Part shown: positions 44,202 to 56,470 of the stretch, one piece after another
Position numbering within the stretch: the stretch's first letter is position 1
Layout: each line of letters opens with the position of its first letter
DNA from: Luffa acutangula
Lineage: Eukaryota > Streptophyta > Magnoliopsida > Cucurbitales > Cucurbitaceae
DNA length: 64,000 bases
NCBI GenBank assembly: GCA_036850905.1
Contig: CM072089.1
Location: 41,823,119 to 41,887,118 of the forward strand
Direction: 5' to 3'
The notes under the pieces: model-generated
Database searches by the model: none
The model's input: only the letters and a program-made list of their open reading frames with translations
What the model was told of the DNA's origin: nothing
Made by a program: the position numbers and the translations under genes

Positions 44202-46176
44202 TGAAAGGGAAAAAAACCCTTGGCAGCGAAAACGTTAAGAGAACCACACTGATTTTTAATCATAATTAAAATACTGTTACTGATCACAACAAACAATTTA
44301 CAGCAACAATATAAATAATTCATCATGTTGTATATAGGTTATAAATCATGTTGGATCTATTAGAATTAAACATAAATTATGCTAATAGATCCTAGTGATC
44401 AAGAGATAGAGAAACACTTACTTTGTAGGATGAACACGACTGGTTTCGCCCAATTCTCTTGATAAAAATGCCTCAAAGACCGCAACACCAACGCAATCCT
44501 TCGCTGGAAAAATTCCCAAGAATTTGAACACCACCAATAGTGAAACACCGGTATTCTCCTTGGAATTACTGTTGAGCGGCTTGTGGGAACCAAAAATTCT
44601 AAGGGATTTTTGAGAATTTTGGTCTTTGTTAACTCTCAAAGAACCAGAGAATATTTTTGCAGAGAGAGTGAGAGGTTGCGTGAGTGAGAGGGAGAGAGTT
44701 AGTTTGAGAGTCTTTGATGAATAACCTCCCATTCCCTTAAAACCCTCCTATTCACGCGTGTAGGGTTAATAGAGTGGTTGACTGATCAGTTCTTTAACTG
44801 ATCAGTTAATTAAATTAAATAATAATAAAAAATATTTAATTTAATTATTATCAAATGAACACTTCCATGCACATATCCCTCATAACCCAAAGTTTTAATA
44901 TACCTTAATTAATTCATAATTTAATTAAAAATAAATTAAAACAACAATATTAATTAATTCACCAATTAATTATTATTTCAATTAAATATCATATATTTAA
45001 TCATGTTTCTCTCAAATAAACTATAGAATTAATATTCATCATATGAGCATTAATTATAACCTATAGTTTTTTTATTATGAATCATATTCATACTTTTATA
45101 AAATATTGAATCCCTTCAAATATATAACTCCCCTTAGAAATTTACCTCAACGCCCCAATGGAGCTACCGGTGGAACCTAATGGACCTACAGATCAGAAGC
45201 TCCAACGATATAAGATTAATTGGCTAAACTCATTAACCAAGTTAACCAGTGTTCGTTAACTGTGGTTCACTCCACTAAAGAACCACAACTGCACTCTTCT
45301 TATTGCAGATATATTTCTATGTCCACGGATATCGACCATCAACAGCAAGTTAGACCTTCACACGTGTTCGTACCCCAGCTAGGTCAAATTACCGTTTTAC
45401 CCCTGGGCTACCTCTTGGTCCTTAAGTATCAGTGCTCCTCTAATGAACAGTCTGTTTGAGGTCCAACCAGCAAACAGAAATCCCTCTCGTGCCATAAAGA
45501 GGGTAGGGCCCATTGTTCAAGACCCAGAGACACCATTTAAGGGAACACACCTCTACTTACCCGAATATCGGGAAGGAGTGAATTCCATCTTGTAAGATTA
45601 TGTTCCCAGCTCCCCATTCGGTCTTGTCCCCAAAACAGTAGGCTTATTGAGTCGGCGAACAGGCCACTCTCACCCGTACAAATTAAAGGACAATCCTTCA
45701 TGGACAGGAGTCCATAATCCACTCAGGATTAAGGCCAAGTTGCCTAGGTCATCCTAGTGAAATAGAAACCGAGCTAACTAATGGTGTTATAGTTAGTGGT
45801 TAACTATTTTGCGGTTTGGTCTTTGTGCAAACTCATTGCACAGGATACCCACACTCGCATGTCAACTACATGTACGCGTTGGATCAATACGTTTGTATCA
45901 ATATACAAAGCGGGTCGTATCCATAGTGTTACCAGGATAAGGTATCCAGCCTTATCCATATACTACAGACTCTTTAGGCTAAAACTTGAACATTGATCCC
46001 CATATGTCCCTACATACTAGTTCAAGCCTCATTCTATTAGCCTTGGATGTTTAGTTTATTGGATTGGGGTTGATAAGACAAGATATAATACAAACATTGA
46101 ATAATACATCACATTTATTAATGTTCGGTCAAATGTCCATTTACTATCTACGAGTTTTAGGGCATAAAACCCAACA
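44202..46176 (-). repeat. type-A solo LTR inserted in E
   Basis: 1975 bp, target duplication ATTAA (44197-44201 and 46177-46181). Minus-strand start TGTTGGGTTTTATGCCC. Donor-like AAA|GTAAGTG near 44420. The antisense frame starting near 45445 keeps MNSLFEVQPANRNPSRA-like sequence. Confidence 0.93.
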
Positions 46177-47319
46177 ATTAAATCCATAATTATCCTGAAT
46201 TAGTTGGATAATTATTTGAACTTTAATAATCTGAAAAATTAAAAATTAAAAATTTAATTTCAAATTTTCTATTTGAAATTAATTCAATATTATCTTTAAA
46301 AAAATTAATTCAAAATTAATTTAAAATAATTATTAAATAAACCCCTATTCACCAATCCCGAACATTTCCTAAATGTTATTTTCAATCATGAATCCCTATT
46401 CATGTTATCGGTATTTAAATCATATTTAAATATTAAACACTCACCTACATGGTTTTCACAAAAACCCGACGTACCGACAACGCCTATCAACTCTACTCAT
46501 ATGAACTTAAAGCAATTCATATTTTATCCATCATATTGTTCTAAAGGTTAGTCTTGAGCTAGCAAGGGGACCTAATGGACCTACAGATCATGGGCTCCAA
46601 CGGTACGAGGTTAAACTAGCCAAACTCTTTTAACCTAGTTAACCAATATATGTTAACTACCGGGACACTCCACTATCGTATAGTATCACTGTAGATATGT
46701 TTGGGTCCACTCAATGTAACCATGATTAATAAGTCAATCCTTCACAGGTCGTCGTTACTATAGATAGGTCAAAAATCCATTTTACACCTATAGCACATAT
46801 AAGTTCCTTAAGTCCACTAGTCCTCTAATGAACAATTTTGTGTTGGCTTTTTGGCTCTTAATATCAAATTAATTAATTTTAATTAATTAATTAATCAATG
46901 TTTTGATGATAACAAACCCACATTTTAATTATTTAAAATTTCAGTGTTTTAATGTGCCCATAGCGTAGAGCTCGGAATAACGATTCCAACGCCTCTTGAA
47001 TCACTCAAATCGGAGCTAAAATGAAGAAATTATTGCCGAAACAAGCTTCAACGAAAAAATACCGCGGTGGCGATGATGTGGCGGCCAAGTCAACATCAAT
47101 AGACCAATCCGAAGCTGACATGTGGACCAATGGGAGAGCAACACATGGACATTTTTGGTTATTTAAATATATATATTAAATATATATAATTTATTTAAAT
47201 AAAATGTGTGTAACGGTATTTAAAAAAAAAAGCATTAAATGCTCATTTGACCGTTGTAAGTTTTTTTTAAAAAAATATATTTATATATATATTATTTTCA
47301 AATTCCTTTTTACCGTTAA

Positions 47320-47368
<49 letters not shown>

Positions 47369-47928
47369 TATTATAATAATAATTATTATTATTATAATAT
47401 ATTAAAAAAATTACCGTTAGTTTGTTTTTGAAATGTTTAAATGTTTTATTTATATTATTAATTTCTTTTTAATTTTAATTTCTTTTTATCTCCACCCTTT
47501 ATTTTTCTTTATTTTCAAATCCAATGGTCCAAATTTAAATTTACTTTTTACCCCATTTCCCTCTCTTTTTAAACTCATCTTTCTCCCCAAATTTTCACCA
47601 ACAGTTTTACAATTTTACAATCCTCCAAAACTCGAAAGTTTCCATTGTTGCTCTCTCCAAGCTCCCAAATTTTTCTTTTCATCTTATTCTTGAGAGAATG
47701 ATATTGTATTGTGAGGATATATTTGTTGAGTGCTCAAATTTGTAAATCCACTCTATTGAGAGTTGTATTGTATTCTTCAAAAATTCCAACACTTGTAACG
47801 GTTTGATCCTAACCCGTGGAAAGGATCGGGTTTGCTCTTGAACCCGTAAAAGGAGCGGTGGTGTAACGGTTGGGCTCTAATCTGTGGAAAGAGTCGAAAG
47901 GTCTGTATTCAAATTCCCAAGAGGCGCT

Positions 47929-49468
47929 TGTTCACAGTCCCCAGCAACGGCGCCAAAAACTTGTTCACAGGATTTTAAATTCCGCAAGCGTACGGGTCGT
48001 GACAAGTAATATAGTGATTTTGAGTATAGAGTATCGTCTCCACAGGGATTGGATTTATTCAATTAAGTACCGCGAATAATCTTGCTTAGCTTTATTTAGA
48101 GAACAAAATCTAATGCCGGAAAGAATAACAAAAAGCTAATCTAGAAAGCAAAAGATAAATGGTGACACAATTTGATGGGATAATTCTAGAGTTATTGATT
48201 TTATCAATTGGACCTTTAATGCGTAATCAATTAACCAATATGGATTAACAAATCATTTGATTCATAAGTCTAGAAGCCTAATGACAAGGATTCTCCTGTC
48301 GGTCTCCTCCTATCTCATACCGTTCAATAAAGAATCTCCTTTCAGTCTCATCTTTATTTACTTAGTATGGCATTACGACCCTTCAGTACAACCTCTAACG
48401 TTATTTATTTTATCCCGTGTCACCCGGGTAAATAACCGTTAGTCATGCATTCAGTTCTAGTCTAAGCTTCTCTCCGTCGAGTTTCCACATAGTAACAATT
48501 CATTTAATCAGTGATCAGTTGATTAAAAGCATTACGGACAAAATGCACAAATGAACAATAATGACAATTAAACCACATCAATTCATTAATTCAGCAGAGG
48601 TTCAACATCTAAATCAATCTCATAGAATTTAGGAATTTACTACTCATAATCACTAAAATTCAATAATTCCTAATCACAACAATTCTAGAAACTAAAACAT
48701 AAAGGAAAAGGGAAGAGAAATGCTCGTAAAAGTGTCGATCTCCTCGATCCCGCGCCGACCTCCTTCGATCCCGAGCTCCAAAGATCTTCAACAAAGCTCC
48801 GAAACTCTCCCAAAAATCCCAAATTTTAGTGTAAACTCTAGAATGGGGTGAAAACCCACAAATTGGCACACAAAATATGGATGCAAAAGGCTCCTTTTAT
48901 AGGCTCCCAGCAGGCTCAGCGTCGAGACGCTACAAGGACAGCGTCGAGACGCTCTGACGTCATCTTTTCTTGGGCTCCAAGATGTCTCAGCGTCGAGACG
49001 CTACTTGGACAGCGTCGCGACGCTCTCGCGATTCTGGATCTTTCCACGCAGCTGCCTAGCGTCGAGACGCTCTAGGCTTAGCGTCGAGACGCTAGGCCCT
49101 GAATCTTCAATAAAGGCCCGATTTTGACTCAATTTTTGGGCCTCCAACTTTCTTTTGGCCCAAATACTTCTTGTAATGGATTTTGGGCACTTTTTTTTTC
49201 TTGACCCAAATTGATACTTTAAGACTTGAAATTCATGAATTTGGGCTTCTAAATCATTCTTCTTGGCTTTTTGGACTCGGATCTTCAATGTAATTCTCCA
49301 AATTGCTAAAAAAGTCTCCAAAATCATCCAAATTCTCTCAAAATTCCGATTTTACTTCTTTGGCTCGGTTTTCTGAAATTTAAACAGAAAATAGCATTAA
49401 AGCACACAATTCAAGCACAAAACTAGCTTAAATTAATAGGAAAATGATGACATTTTTGCATGTCATCA
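47929..49468 (-). mobile_element. Athila-type LTR G with primer site and 9-bp remnant of its partner LTR
   Basis: Target duplication GCGCT at 47924-47928 and 49469-49473. Between them: TGTTCACAG (47929-47937), a primer site TCCCCAGCAACGGCGCCA on plus (47938-47955), AAAACT, then a full LTR 47962-49468 that also begins TGTTCACAG. So the minus-strand element kept its 5' LTR and primer site, lost its interior and kept only the last 9 bp of its 3' LTR. The LTR ends on plus with TTGCATGTCATCA, the complement of TG1's LTR start, so G belongs to the same family. TATA CCTATAAAAGG on the minus strand near 48890. Confidence 0.9.
48918..49093 (-). promoter_or_regulatory. array of six 14-bp dyads in LTR G
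   Basis: AGCGTCGAGACGCT-type dyads start at 48918, 48940, 48989, 49011, 49058 and 49080, spacing 22, 49, 22, 47, 22. Same plan as TG1 although flanking sequence has diverged. The array lies about 15 bp upstream (in element sense) of the TATA box near 48890. Confidence 0.72.
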
Positions 49469-50469
49469 GCGCTTGGGGAGTGGAGTAGGTCGAGTTTGAC
49501 CGAACCACTATAAAAATTACGGTGTCTTCTTCTCTAACTCTTTCCTTTTTATTTTTGCAATTAATTTAAGCAATTTATTGCATGCTTTAGTTTGTTCTTA
49601 TTTGTTGCATATATTGAAATTTCTTTTATTGTTTATAAAAAGTGTGTTAATTAGTTTAATTGAGTCATTTTAGGAAAAAGTTTTATTAAACCCTATTCAC
49701 CCCCCTCTAGGGTTGCCATATCGGTCCAACATTTTGTTCATGGTCCAGCCATTAAACAAGATCCCTCTCGGGCCAATGAGAGGGTGGGGCCCCTTGTTCA
49801 AGCTTTGGATTCAACACTTAAGGGAACAACCTTTCTACTATCCCTGAATAGGGTATGAGTGAATTTCATATTGCATTACTATGTCCCCAGCCATCCATCT
49901 AGTGTTATCCCCAAAATGGGAGGTTTATTGAACAAAATTTTATGCCCACTCTCACCTATGCAAATCAAAGGATAACCCTAAACAAATAGGAGTTTATAGT
50001 AAGCTCACGATTAAAATCGAGTTACCTAAGTCATCGCATGAAATAATCAATCTTAACAGTAAACGACGTTATAAAGTAAGAGTGACTTATTTCTCGGTCA
50101 TGCCTTGTGTAAACATCTTTTACACAAGAAGCCCCTACTCGCATGTCTTTACATGAACGATCCAAGATCATGTCGTTTGCCTTGTTTGCAAAGTAGGTCG
50201 CATCTATAGTGTTACCAGAACAAGGTACCCAACCTTATTCATTTACTATAGACCATTTAGGTTATATACTCGAACTTGATCCTTGTCCATATTTACTACA
50301 TAGTTCGAGTATCTCATTGTTATAAACATGGATGTTTTTATTGGATTATAAGTTATAAATAAACAATTTCACTAAATAACATCTTTATTTATATAAAGGA
50401 TAACAAAACTTCAGTTCTAGGACATAAACCCGAACATATAGTGCATCCCACTTAACTAGAGTTTTAGTT

Positions 50470-50481
50470 CAAGTGGGAGAT
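50470..50481 (+). other. polypurine tract of element B
   Basis: CAAGTGGGAGAT directly before TGTTGGGATTGG, after the same ACTAGAGTTTTAGTT context seen in A and D. Confidence 0.75.
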
Positions 50482-52466
50482 TGTTGGGATTGGTGCCCTA
50501 AAACTCGTAGATAGTGAATGTTAAATGAATTATATACTTTTTCGATAAAGTTGTTATCGAGATTCATTCAGTAAAGTCGTTACTAAATAAGTAAATTGCA
50601 CATTAGATAACCCAAATCCAATAAACTAAGATCCGTGGCTATAGGATGAACACTCGAGCTTTATGTAGAGACATAAAAGTGGACCAGGCTCGAGTAATAG
50701 CCAAAACGGTCTATAGTATAGAGATATGGCTGGGTACCTTATCTTGGGGACACTATGAGATGCGACCCACTTTGTAGATAGTACAGACGATGTGATCCTA
50801 AATCTTTCATGTAGAGATTTGCGAGTGGGGGCGTCCTATGCAATGAGTTTGTATAAGACTAGGACCAAGAAATAAGTCACTCTTGCTTTATAACGTCGTT
50901 TACTAACAAGACTGACTATTTCATGCTATGGCCTAGGTAACTCGATCTTAATCATGTGCTAACTATGAACTCCTGTTTATTCGAGCTTATCCTTAGATTT
51001 GCATGGGTGAGAGTGGTTCACCATCGCCGACTTAATAAGCCTCCCATTTCAGGGATATGAACGGGTAGATAGCTGGGGACATAGTCCAGCAAGAAGGAAT
51101 TCACTCCTACCTAAATTAGGGATAGTAGAGAGGTTGTTCCCTTAAGTGTTGACTTCGGGGCTTGAACAAAGGGATCTCGCCCTCTCATTGGCCCTAGAGG
51201 GACTCGGTTTGTTGGTTGGACCACAAACCAATTGTTCTTTAGAGGAACGGTGGGACTTAAGGAACAAGAAGTACTATAGAGGTAAAACAGACATTTGACC
51301 CAGCTATAGTTTCAAACAACCTATGAAGGATTGACTTACTAATTATGGTTTTATCAGGTGGACAAAAATATATCTACGGTGAGGGGAGTGCAGCTACTGA
51401 GCTATAGTGGAGTGTCTCAGTAGTTAACAAATGTTGGTTAGCTAGGTTAATGACATTAGTCAGTTAACCTCGGATCGTTGGAGCCCATGATCTGTAGGTC
51501 CATTAGGTCCCCCTGCTAGCTCATACGGATGATACCTTAGAACATAGTGATAGGAAAGTTTGAATCGTTAAGAATTTGGTTTAGGGAATTAGTGTCGATT
51601 ATATACGATATTATCAACACAATAGTTTAATTATGGATTAAACGATTAATTGAGAGAGTAAAATATTTAAATATGATTTAAATACAATATATATGAATAT
51701 GGATTCATATTAGGTGCATAGTATTAATTTGATATAGATATTAAATTAATATTACATAATTGATTAAATTGTTTAATTAATTATTGTTTTAATTGAAAAA
51801 TGATTATGACTTTTTTTTAATTAAAATTGAGATAGAAATTTCAATCTTCAATATAAGGAAATTCAAGATTAGTGGATTGAATTAGGTGATATGAATTAAT
51901 TTGATCAATGTCATATGATTAATTGAAATTGTTCAATTAATTGATAATTTTAAAGGCAATTGAGAATTGCATTTTAAATAAATCCAAGAGTAGAATTTCA
52001 CTATTGCATGGATGAAGAAAGTGAAATAACACCTCCCACATGCAATCTTGCATGTTATTTCCATAGATAAAACACCTAGAATCCACTAAGGTCATTCTCC
52101 TTTCCATGTGTCTTACATTGGTGAATCTAAGATGCATGAAAATCCTCTATAAGTAGGGGATTGGAAGATGATGAATGATGGATTTTTTGGAGTAATGTTA
52201 TGCTGCCAAAATTTCTACTCAAACTCACTCTCTCAATACTCTTAAGAGCTTGAACCTTCAAGCACATCCCTTCCAATCCCTATCACCATAGACTCCCACA
52301 AGTCGTTCTAAGGCTGGAAGATAGCGGGAAAGACACTAGAGGTGGTCCACACGTCGTTCGTGATCAAAGGAAACAAAAGGAGTAGCTCAATTGGTCTCCA
52401 AAAGGTTGGTTACAGTTTTGCTCTCTACTTTGGTTTAAAAAACAACATGTTTTCATTTTCTAAAAT

Positions 52467-55400
52467 TAGGGCTGAGCATCAGTCAGTTGGGGTCGGTTTT
52501 GACCCCAAACCGACGCCAAACCGACCGTAATCGGTTTCCAAAACTAGAAACCGATTTTTTTTTAAATCGGTATTTTCGCCAATGGACCGACCGCGGTCGG
52601 TCGGTTTGACCGACAATTTTTCTTTCTTTTTTTCTTTTCCTTTTTTTTTTTACTTTTTACTTTTTTCAGGCTTATTTAATTTTGGTTTGTAATAAAATTA
52701 ACAACTATCTGTCCAATTACTTTTTAAATTGTAATTTTAATTTCAATATGTGATTAAGTTCGGCCTTCGGGGTCAATTTTATTATTTTTTTATTTTGTTT
52801 TTTATTGATTTGTTTTACTTTTTCAATTTTATTTAAATTTAAATTTTAATTTCAATGTGTCCATTAAGTTTGAACTAATTTTTTAAGAAATAAGTAAATA
52901 ATAATATGTTCTATTGTTCTTAATAGACATTTTTAAATTTTACAATTTGAAATTATTTACTATCAACATATTAAATTAATGTTAACACTAAACATACAAT
53001 AATTACCAAACAACAAAATAACAATAATAGTTTGATTGAAAATTAAAAAAAGAACATTATCATATAAAAGTCTCTAAATTAAAAGTTTAAACATCATATT
53101 CAAATACATATTAATCAAAGTACTCCTAATATTTTGATACAATAGCAAATGCTAAAAATTCAAGATACATATTACATAACATTCTTTTCTTAGAAAAGTA
53201 CAAAAATCAAATATGCAACTGTGCAAACTTCTCCACTTGATCCACCTTCTTTTCTTCATCCACAATTGGTTGGAATCCTACAAAATTTGAAAAAGAGAGA
53301 GAGAAAAACGAAATAAAACATTATTAAGATTTAAAAGTATAAATAAATTAAGGAAAAGAAAAAGTAAAATCAACAGATTCAATACAATACCGTCTTCAAA
53401 CATTAAAGCTTCTACTATGGCTATCAAATCATCAAGATCGAATGACATCGGTTTAGAGTCTAGCCAATTTTTAGCGCATATAAGAGCCTCCACCGTCTTT
53501 GGAGTCAAAAAACAACAGGATGTGTTGACTACACGTCCTCCAGTACTGAAAGCTGACTCAGATGCTACGGTAGATACTAGAATTGACAATATATCTCTAC
53601 CCATACGACTGAGAACCTCAAACCGATGACCATTCTGCTTCCACCAATAAAGTATGTCAAAAGAACTACTATCTTTAGCAAGAGTTTCCAACAAATAAAC
53701 ATCAATCTCTAACTCCTTATCAAAACTTGTGGTCTCAACACATTTGAACTGAGGTATTATATCTTAGTTGAAGTTTTCATACTCATCTAAGTCCATTGTT
53801 TCATCATCAAATCTCAAATCAACATTAGCACTAGCACTAGCACTAGCACTACTACTACCACCACTCCCATTACTAAAACTAACAGATGCAGCTCCAGTAC
53901 TATATTCATGAAAAAGACGTCTCAAAACATTCTCTACTGAAGATGTCATTCTTTTAGAAATTTATGGACCAAAGAAGTTGTCAAAACAATATGATAATAA
54001 CTTCAACTTAAATCGAGGATCCAACACAACAACAACATAGAACAAAATATTGTTCTTCCTCTCATCAAACCCCCAATACTTTTCAAACTTGGCCTTCATT
54101 GCATTAGCCATACTAGAAAGCATTCTATTTGAACCCCTCGAATTCAAGAGTGTACAATTCACAATTGTAAAAATTTGATGAAACATCAAATTATAAGTAG
54201 TGTACAAAGACCTTGAAAGTTTTAACGTGACATTATAAAAAAATTTCAAAAACCTAACCAATATCTTAGCATTTGCCCAATCATCTTTGGTAGGTGGTGA
54301 ATCATTCTTATAAATAGGATCTTCATCCTCTAACCTGTCAAAAGCTTTTTCAAACTTAATAGCTGCCTCAAGCATCATATAAGTTGAGTTCCATCTAGTA
54401 GTAACATCAAGACATACAGAACTCTTGCAAGATTTTTTTTTTCAATTTCAGCACAATTCTTAAATTTCAAGAGACGTGCAGGAGAAGACCTTACAAATCT
54501 TACAACATTGCGAATCCTTTCAATGCACTCATGATGTTCTTTCAAAGCATCACATACAATAAGATTTAGTATATGTGCACAACAACGAACATGCAAGAAT
54601 TCACCCTTAAACAACAACCCCTTACTAAATCTTTTGAGAAGAAAAGCAACAGCAGTATCGTTGGAACTGGCATTATCAACAGTCAAGGTCATAACATTTT
54701 CAATTCCCTATTTCTTTAAATTACTCTCAATAATCTTACCAATGGTATCCCCTCTATGATTCTCATTTTGACAAAAGCTAAGAATCCGTTTATGTAATTT
54801 CCATTCAGAATGATTGAAATGACCAGTCAGTACAATATAACTCATGTTTGCTCCTGACGTCCAACAATCAGTAGGGAGAGAAACTTTACATTTCAAACTT
54901 GCAAACATTTATTTTAAACGGTCTCTCTCCCTAGCATAGACCTCAAGAACATCTCTAGCTACAGTAAATCGAGATGGAACAACAAACTTAGGTTCTTGCC
55001 CACATGTCAACAAATTTCAGAAAACCTTCATTCTCCACGAACTTAAAAGGCAATTCATCTCATCTCTAATTATCATTTCAGCCAAAGTTGTTCGACATCT
55101 CTCCACACTAAATGACTCAAATACAAGACTACATTCCCCACCATTATCTTCTTTAGGTTTGAAAGCTAATGTTGTTTGGGATGCATCTCTCTTCCTTTGG
55201 TATGGATACTTTTTCCAATTTTCTAGATGATTTTTCATTGTTCCAGTATCATTAAGCTTAGAGTGGCATGCATAAAAAAACTCCATAATATTTACACTTA
55301 GCATCAAGGTCATTAGGATCACCTTTCAACCTCTCGAAATGATCCCAAACCATAGATTGTTTCATACGCGCCTTTTTTTTGGAATGGTAGAATTCTCTCC

Positions 55401-56448
55401 TTCAAGTTATGCTTCTGGATGTGGATCTGAATCAAGATCAATGGTATTGCTAGTTTTTCTCTTCGTAGTCGTATCTGTTTTTGTAGCATTTTCATTCTTT
55501 GAATTGTTTGTTCCCACGGTATCCATGTTTACCCTACAAGATAAAAAGTAAAAATGCGAAAGTAGTGATTACATTATTCAAATTTCAAATACATTGTACA
55601 AACAAATATGTATCCAACGTATTTACTCGTAAGAATTTTCCAGCGTGACGTATCGACGATGTGATGAGAGAAATGGACAATAATCCCAAGTGACGAATGT
55701 CGAATGGTGATCTTAATCTGAAGAAACAAAACAAAAAAAAAAAATCAATGAATCGATCTAAAAAATTCTTAAGTTCTTAACCCCTTCCTTGCTAGGACAC
55801 AAGCAATACCATTTAAATACATCCACTCCAATTAGCTAAAATTTAGATTGGATTCTTTTTTTCCCAATTATCATTTAAATAAAAAGCATGTCAACTTGCA
55901 CTCCTAATTTAATTTTTTCATTGTTATGTGATCAAACAAAGTCATATTTTCTATTTTGAAGAAGATACAAGTCCTAGATATAATACCATTGAGGGGTTAT
56001 TAACAAAACAATACCATTGAGGGGGTCTATTACCGAGGGGGCATTATCACTAACAAAGCACACATTATCACTAACAAAGCACACATTGCATATTTTTCAT
56101 TTTCCAGCCAAGACAGCACACATTATGCACGACCACATGTAATAATTTGCTTTTTGAGTACCAAATCAAAGGAATTAGGAAAAAAAAGAGTAGTGTCCAC
56201 ATGAAATAATTTTCACCTCAAGAACAATCGGAGTGGGGCGCCGGCACGGTCATGGTGAGCTGCAAAACGAAGAAGAAGGAAAAGAAAACGGCGGCGGCGC
56301 GGTCACGGTGAGCTGCAGGCGAAGAAGAAGAAAAAGAAAAGGACGGGCGGAGGGGCGGCAACGGCGACGGTGAGGGTCACAGTGAGTTGTAGACGAAGAA
56401 AAAGAAAAAGAAAAGGACGGGCGAGGGGCGACGAGTTGCTCATCCCTA
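52467..56448 (-). mobile_element. hAT DNA transposon, decayed
   Basis: 3982 bp with a perfect 8-bp target duplication TCTAAAAT (52459-52466, 56449-56456). Short terminal inverted repeats TAGGGCTGAGCA / TAGGGATGAGCA. Near the left end are repeated CGGTTT and CGGTCGGTCGG motifs (52490-52610); near the right end is a three-unit GC/GA-rich repeat (56236-56438, units near GGTGAGCTGCAGGCGAAGAAG). Both are candidates for subterminal transposase-binding repeats. The unit carries one broken transposase gene on the minus strand. Confidence 0.92.
53278..55526 (-). pseudogene. hAT transposase (BED zinc finger, RICESLEEPER-like), broken
   Basis: From the ATG at 55524-55526. Order on the minus strand: basic N-terminus, BED zinc finger (MVWDHFERLKGD, CKYYG where the second zinc Cys is Tyr, then ACHSKLNDTGTMKNH), the RNase H-like catalytic core (LPTDCWTS near 54880, VDNASSND near 54680, CCAHILNLIV near 54590), the DUF4413-like part (AMKAKFEKYWG, VLDPRFKLKLL near 54030), and the C-terminal hATC dimerisation domain (ILSILVSTVASESAFSTGGR, FLTPKTVEALICAKNWL, 53420-53640). 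In-frame stops occur near 55409 and 54708, and frame shifts near 55285, 54420 and 53960, so no active enzyme is made. It would have cut and pasted the element by binding its ends. Confidence 0.9.
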
Positions 56449-56470
56449 TCTAAAATTGATGTAGTTAAGT

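Larger units (their letters stand above)
46841..49731 (+). repeat. SIRE-like Copia solo LTR F, split by G
   Basis: Starts TGTTGGCTTTTTGGC, ends ATCGGTCCAACA, target duplication TTTTG (46836-46840, 49732-49736). Without G it is about 1.35 kb. TTTTGATGATAACAAA near the start and AACCCTATTCACCCCCCTC near the end are features I associate with LTRs of SIRE/Maximus-type Copia elements. Contains an (AT)n run at about 47322-47363. Open frames of 75-86 codons at 47204-47693 are AT-rich noise. Confidence 0.85.
43684..50436 (-). repeat. degenerate solo LTR E with three later insertions
   Basis: Perfect target duplication TATAG at 43679-43683 and 50437-50441. Minus-strand start TGTTCGGGTTTATGTCC, end ...CACCTTCA. 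Its own sequence is 43684-44201, 46182-46840 and 49737-50436, about 1.88 kb, the size of a type-B LTR, so it is a solo LTR. It is diverged from the D LTRs; the open frame of about 80 codons at 43909 shows no known domain. Confidence 0.87.
10203..56470 (+). mobile_element. Copia element B, host of a deep insertion nest
   Basis: Pieces of one plus-strand Copia element can be joined across each insertion: 5' LTR part 10203-11842, leader 11843-14148, pol pieces 31599-32145, 32824-33894, 35887-36529 and 42629-43683, then 50442-50481 and 3' LTR pieces 50482-52466 and 56457-56470. Continuity is shown by target duplications at five of the six junction pairs (D, MITE, TG1, E, hAT) and by protein homology running across them. 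The pol has many stops. It is the oldest Copia layer here because everything else is inserted in it. Confidence 0.9.
50482..56470 (+). repeat. 3' LTR of element B (type B), split by a hAT element, 3' end lost
   Basis: 50482-52466 plus 56457-56470. Begins TGTTGGGATTGGTGCCC. Matches the 5' LTR as far as GATGTAGTTAAGT and then departs at about 56470, so the last ~55 bp, the end CACCTACA and any target duplication are missing. Confidence 0.85.

Noticed and set aside
56236..56438. GA-rich three-unit repeat as a microsatellite outside the transposon
   Set aside because: The hAT right end and the 8-bp duplication lie at 56448-56456, so the repeat is inside the hAT element.
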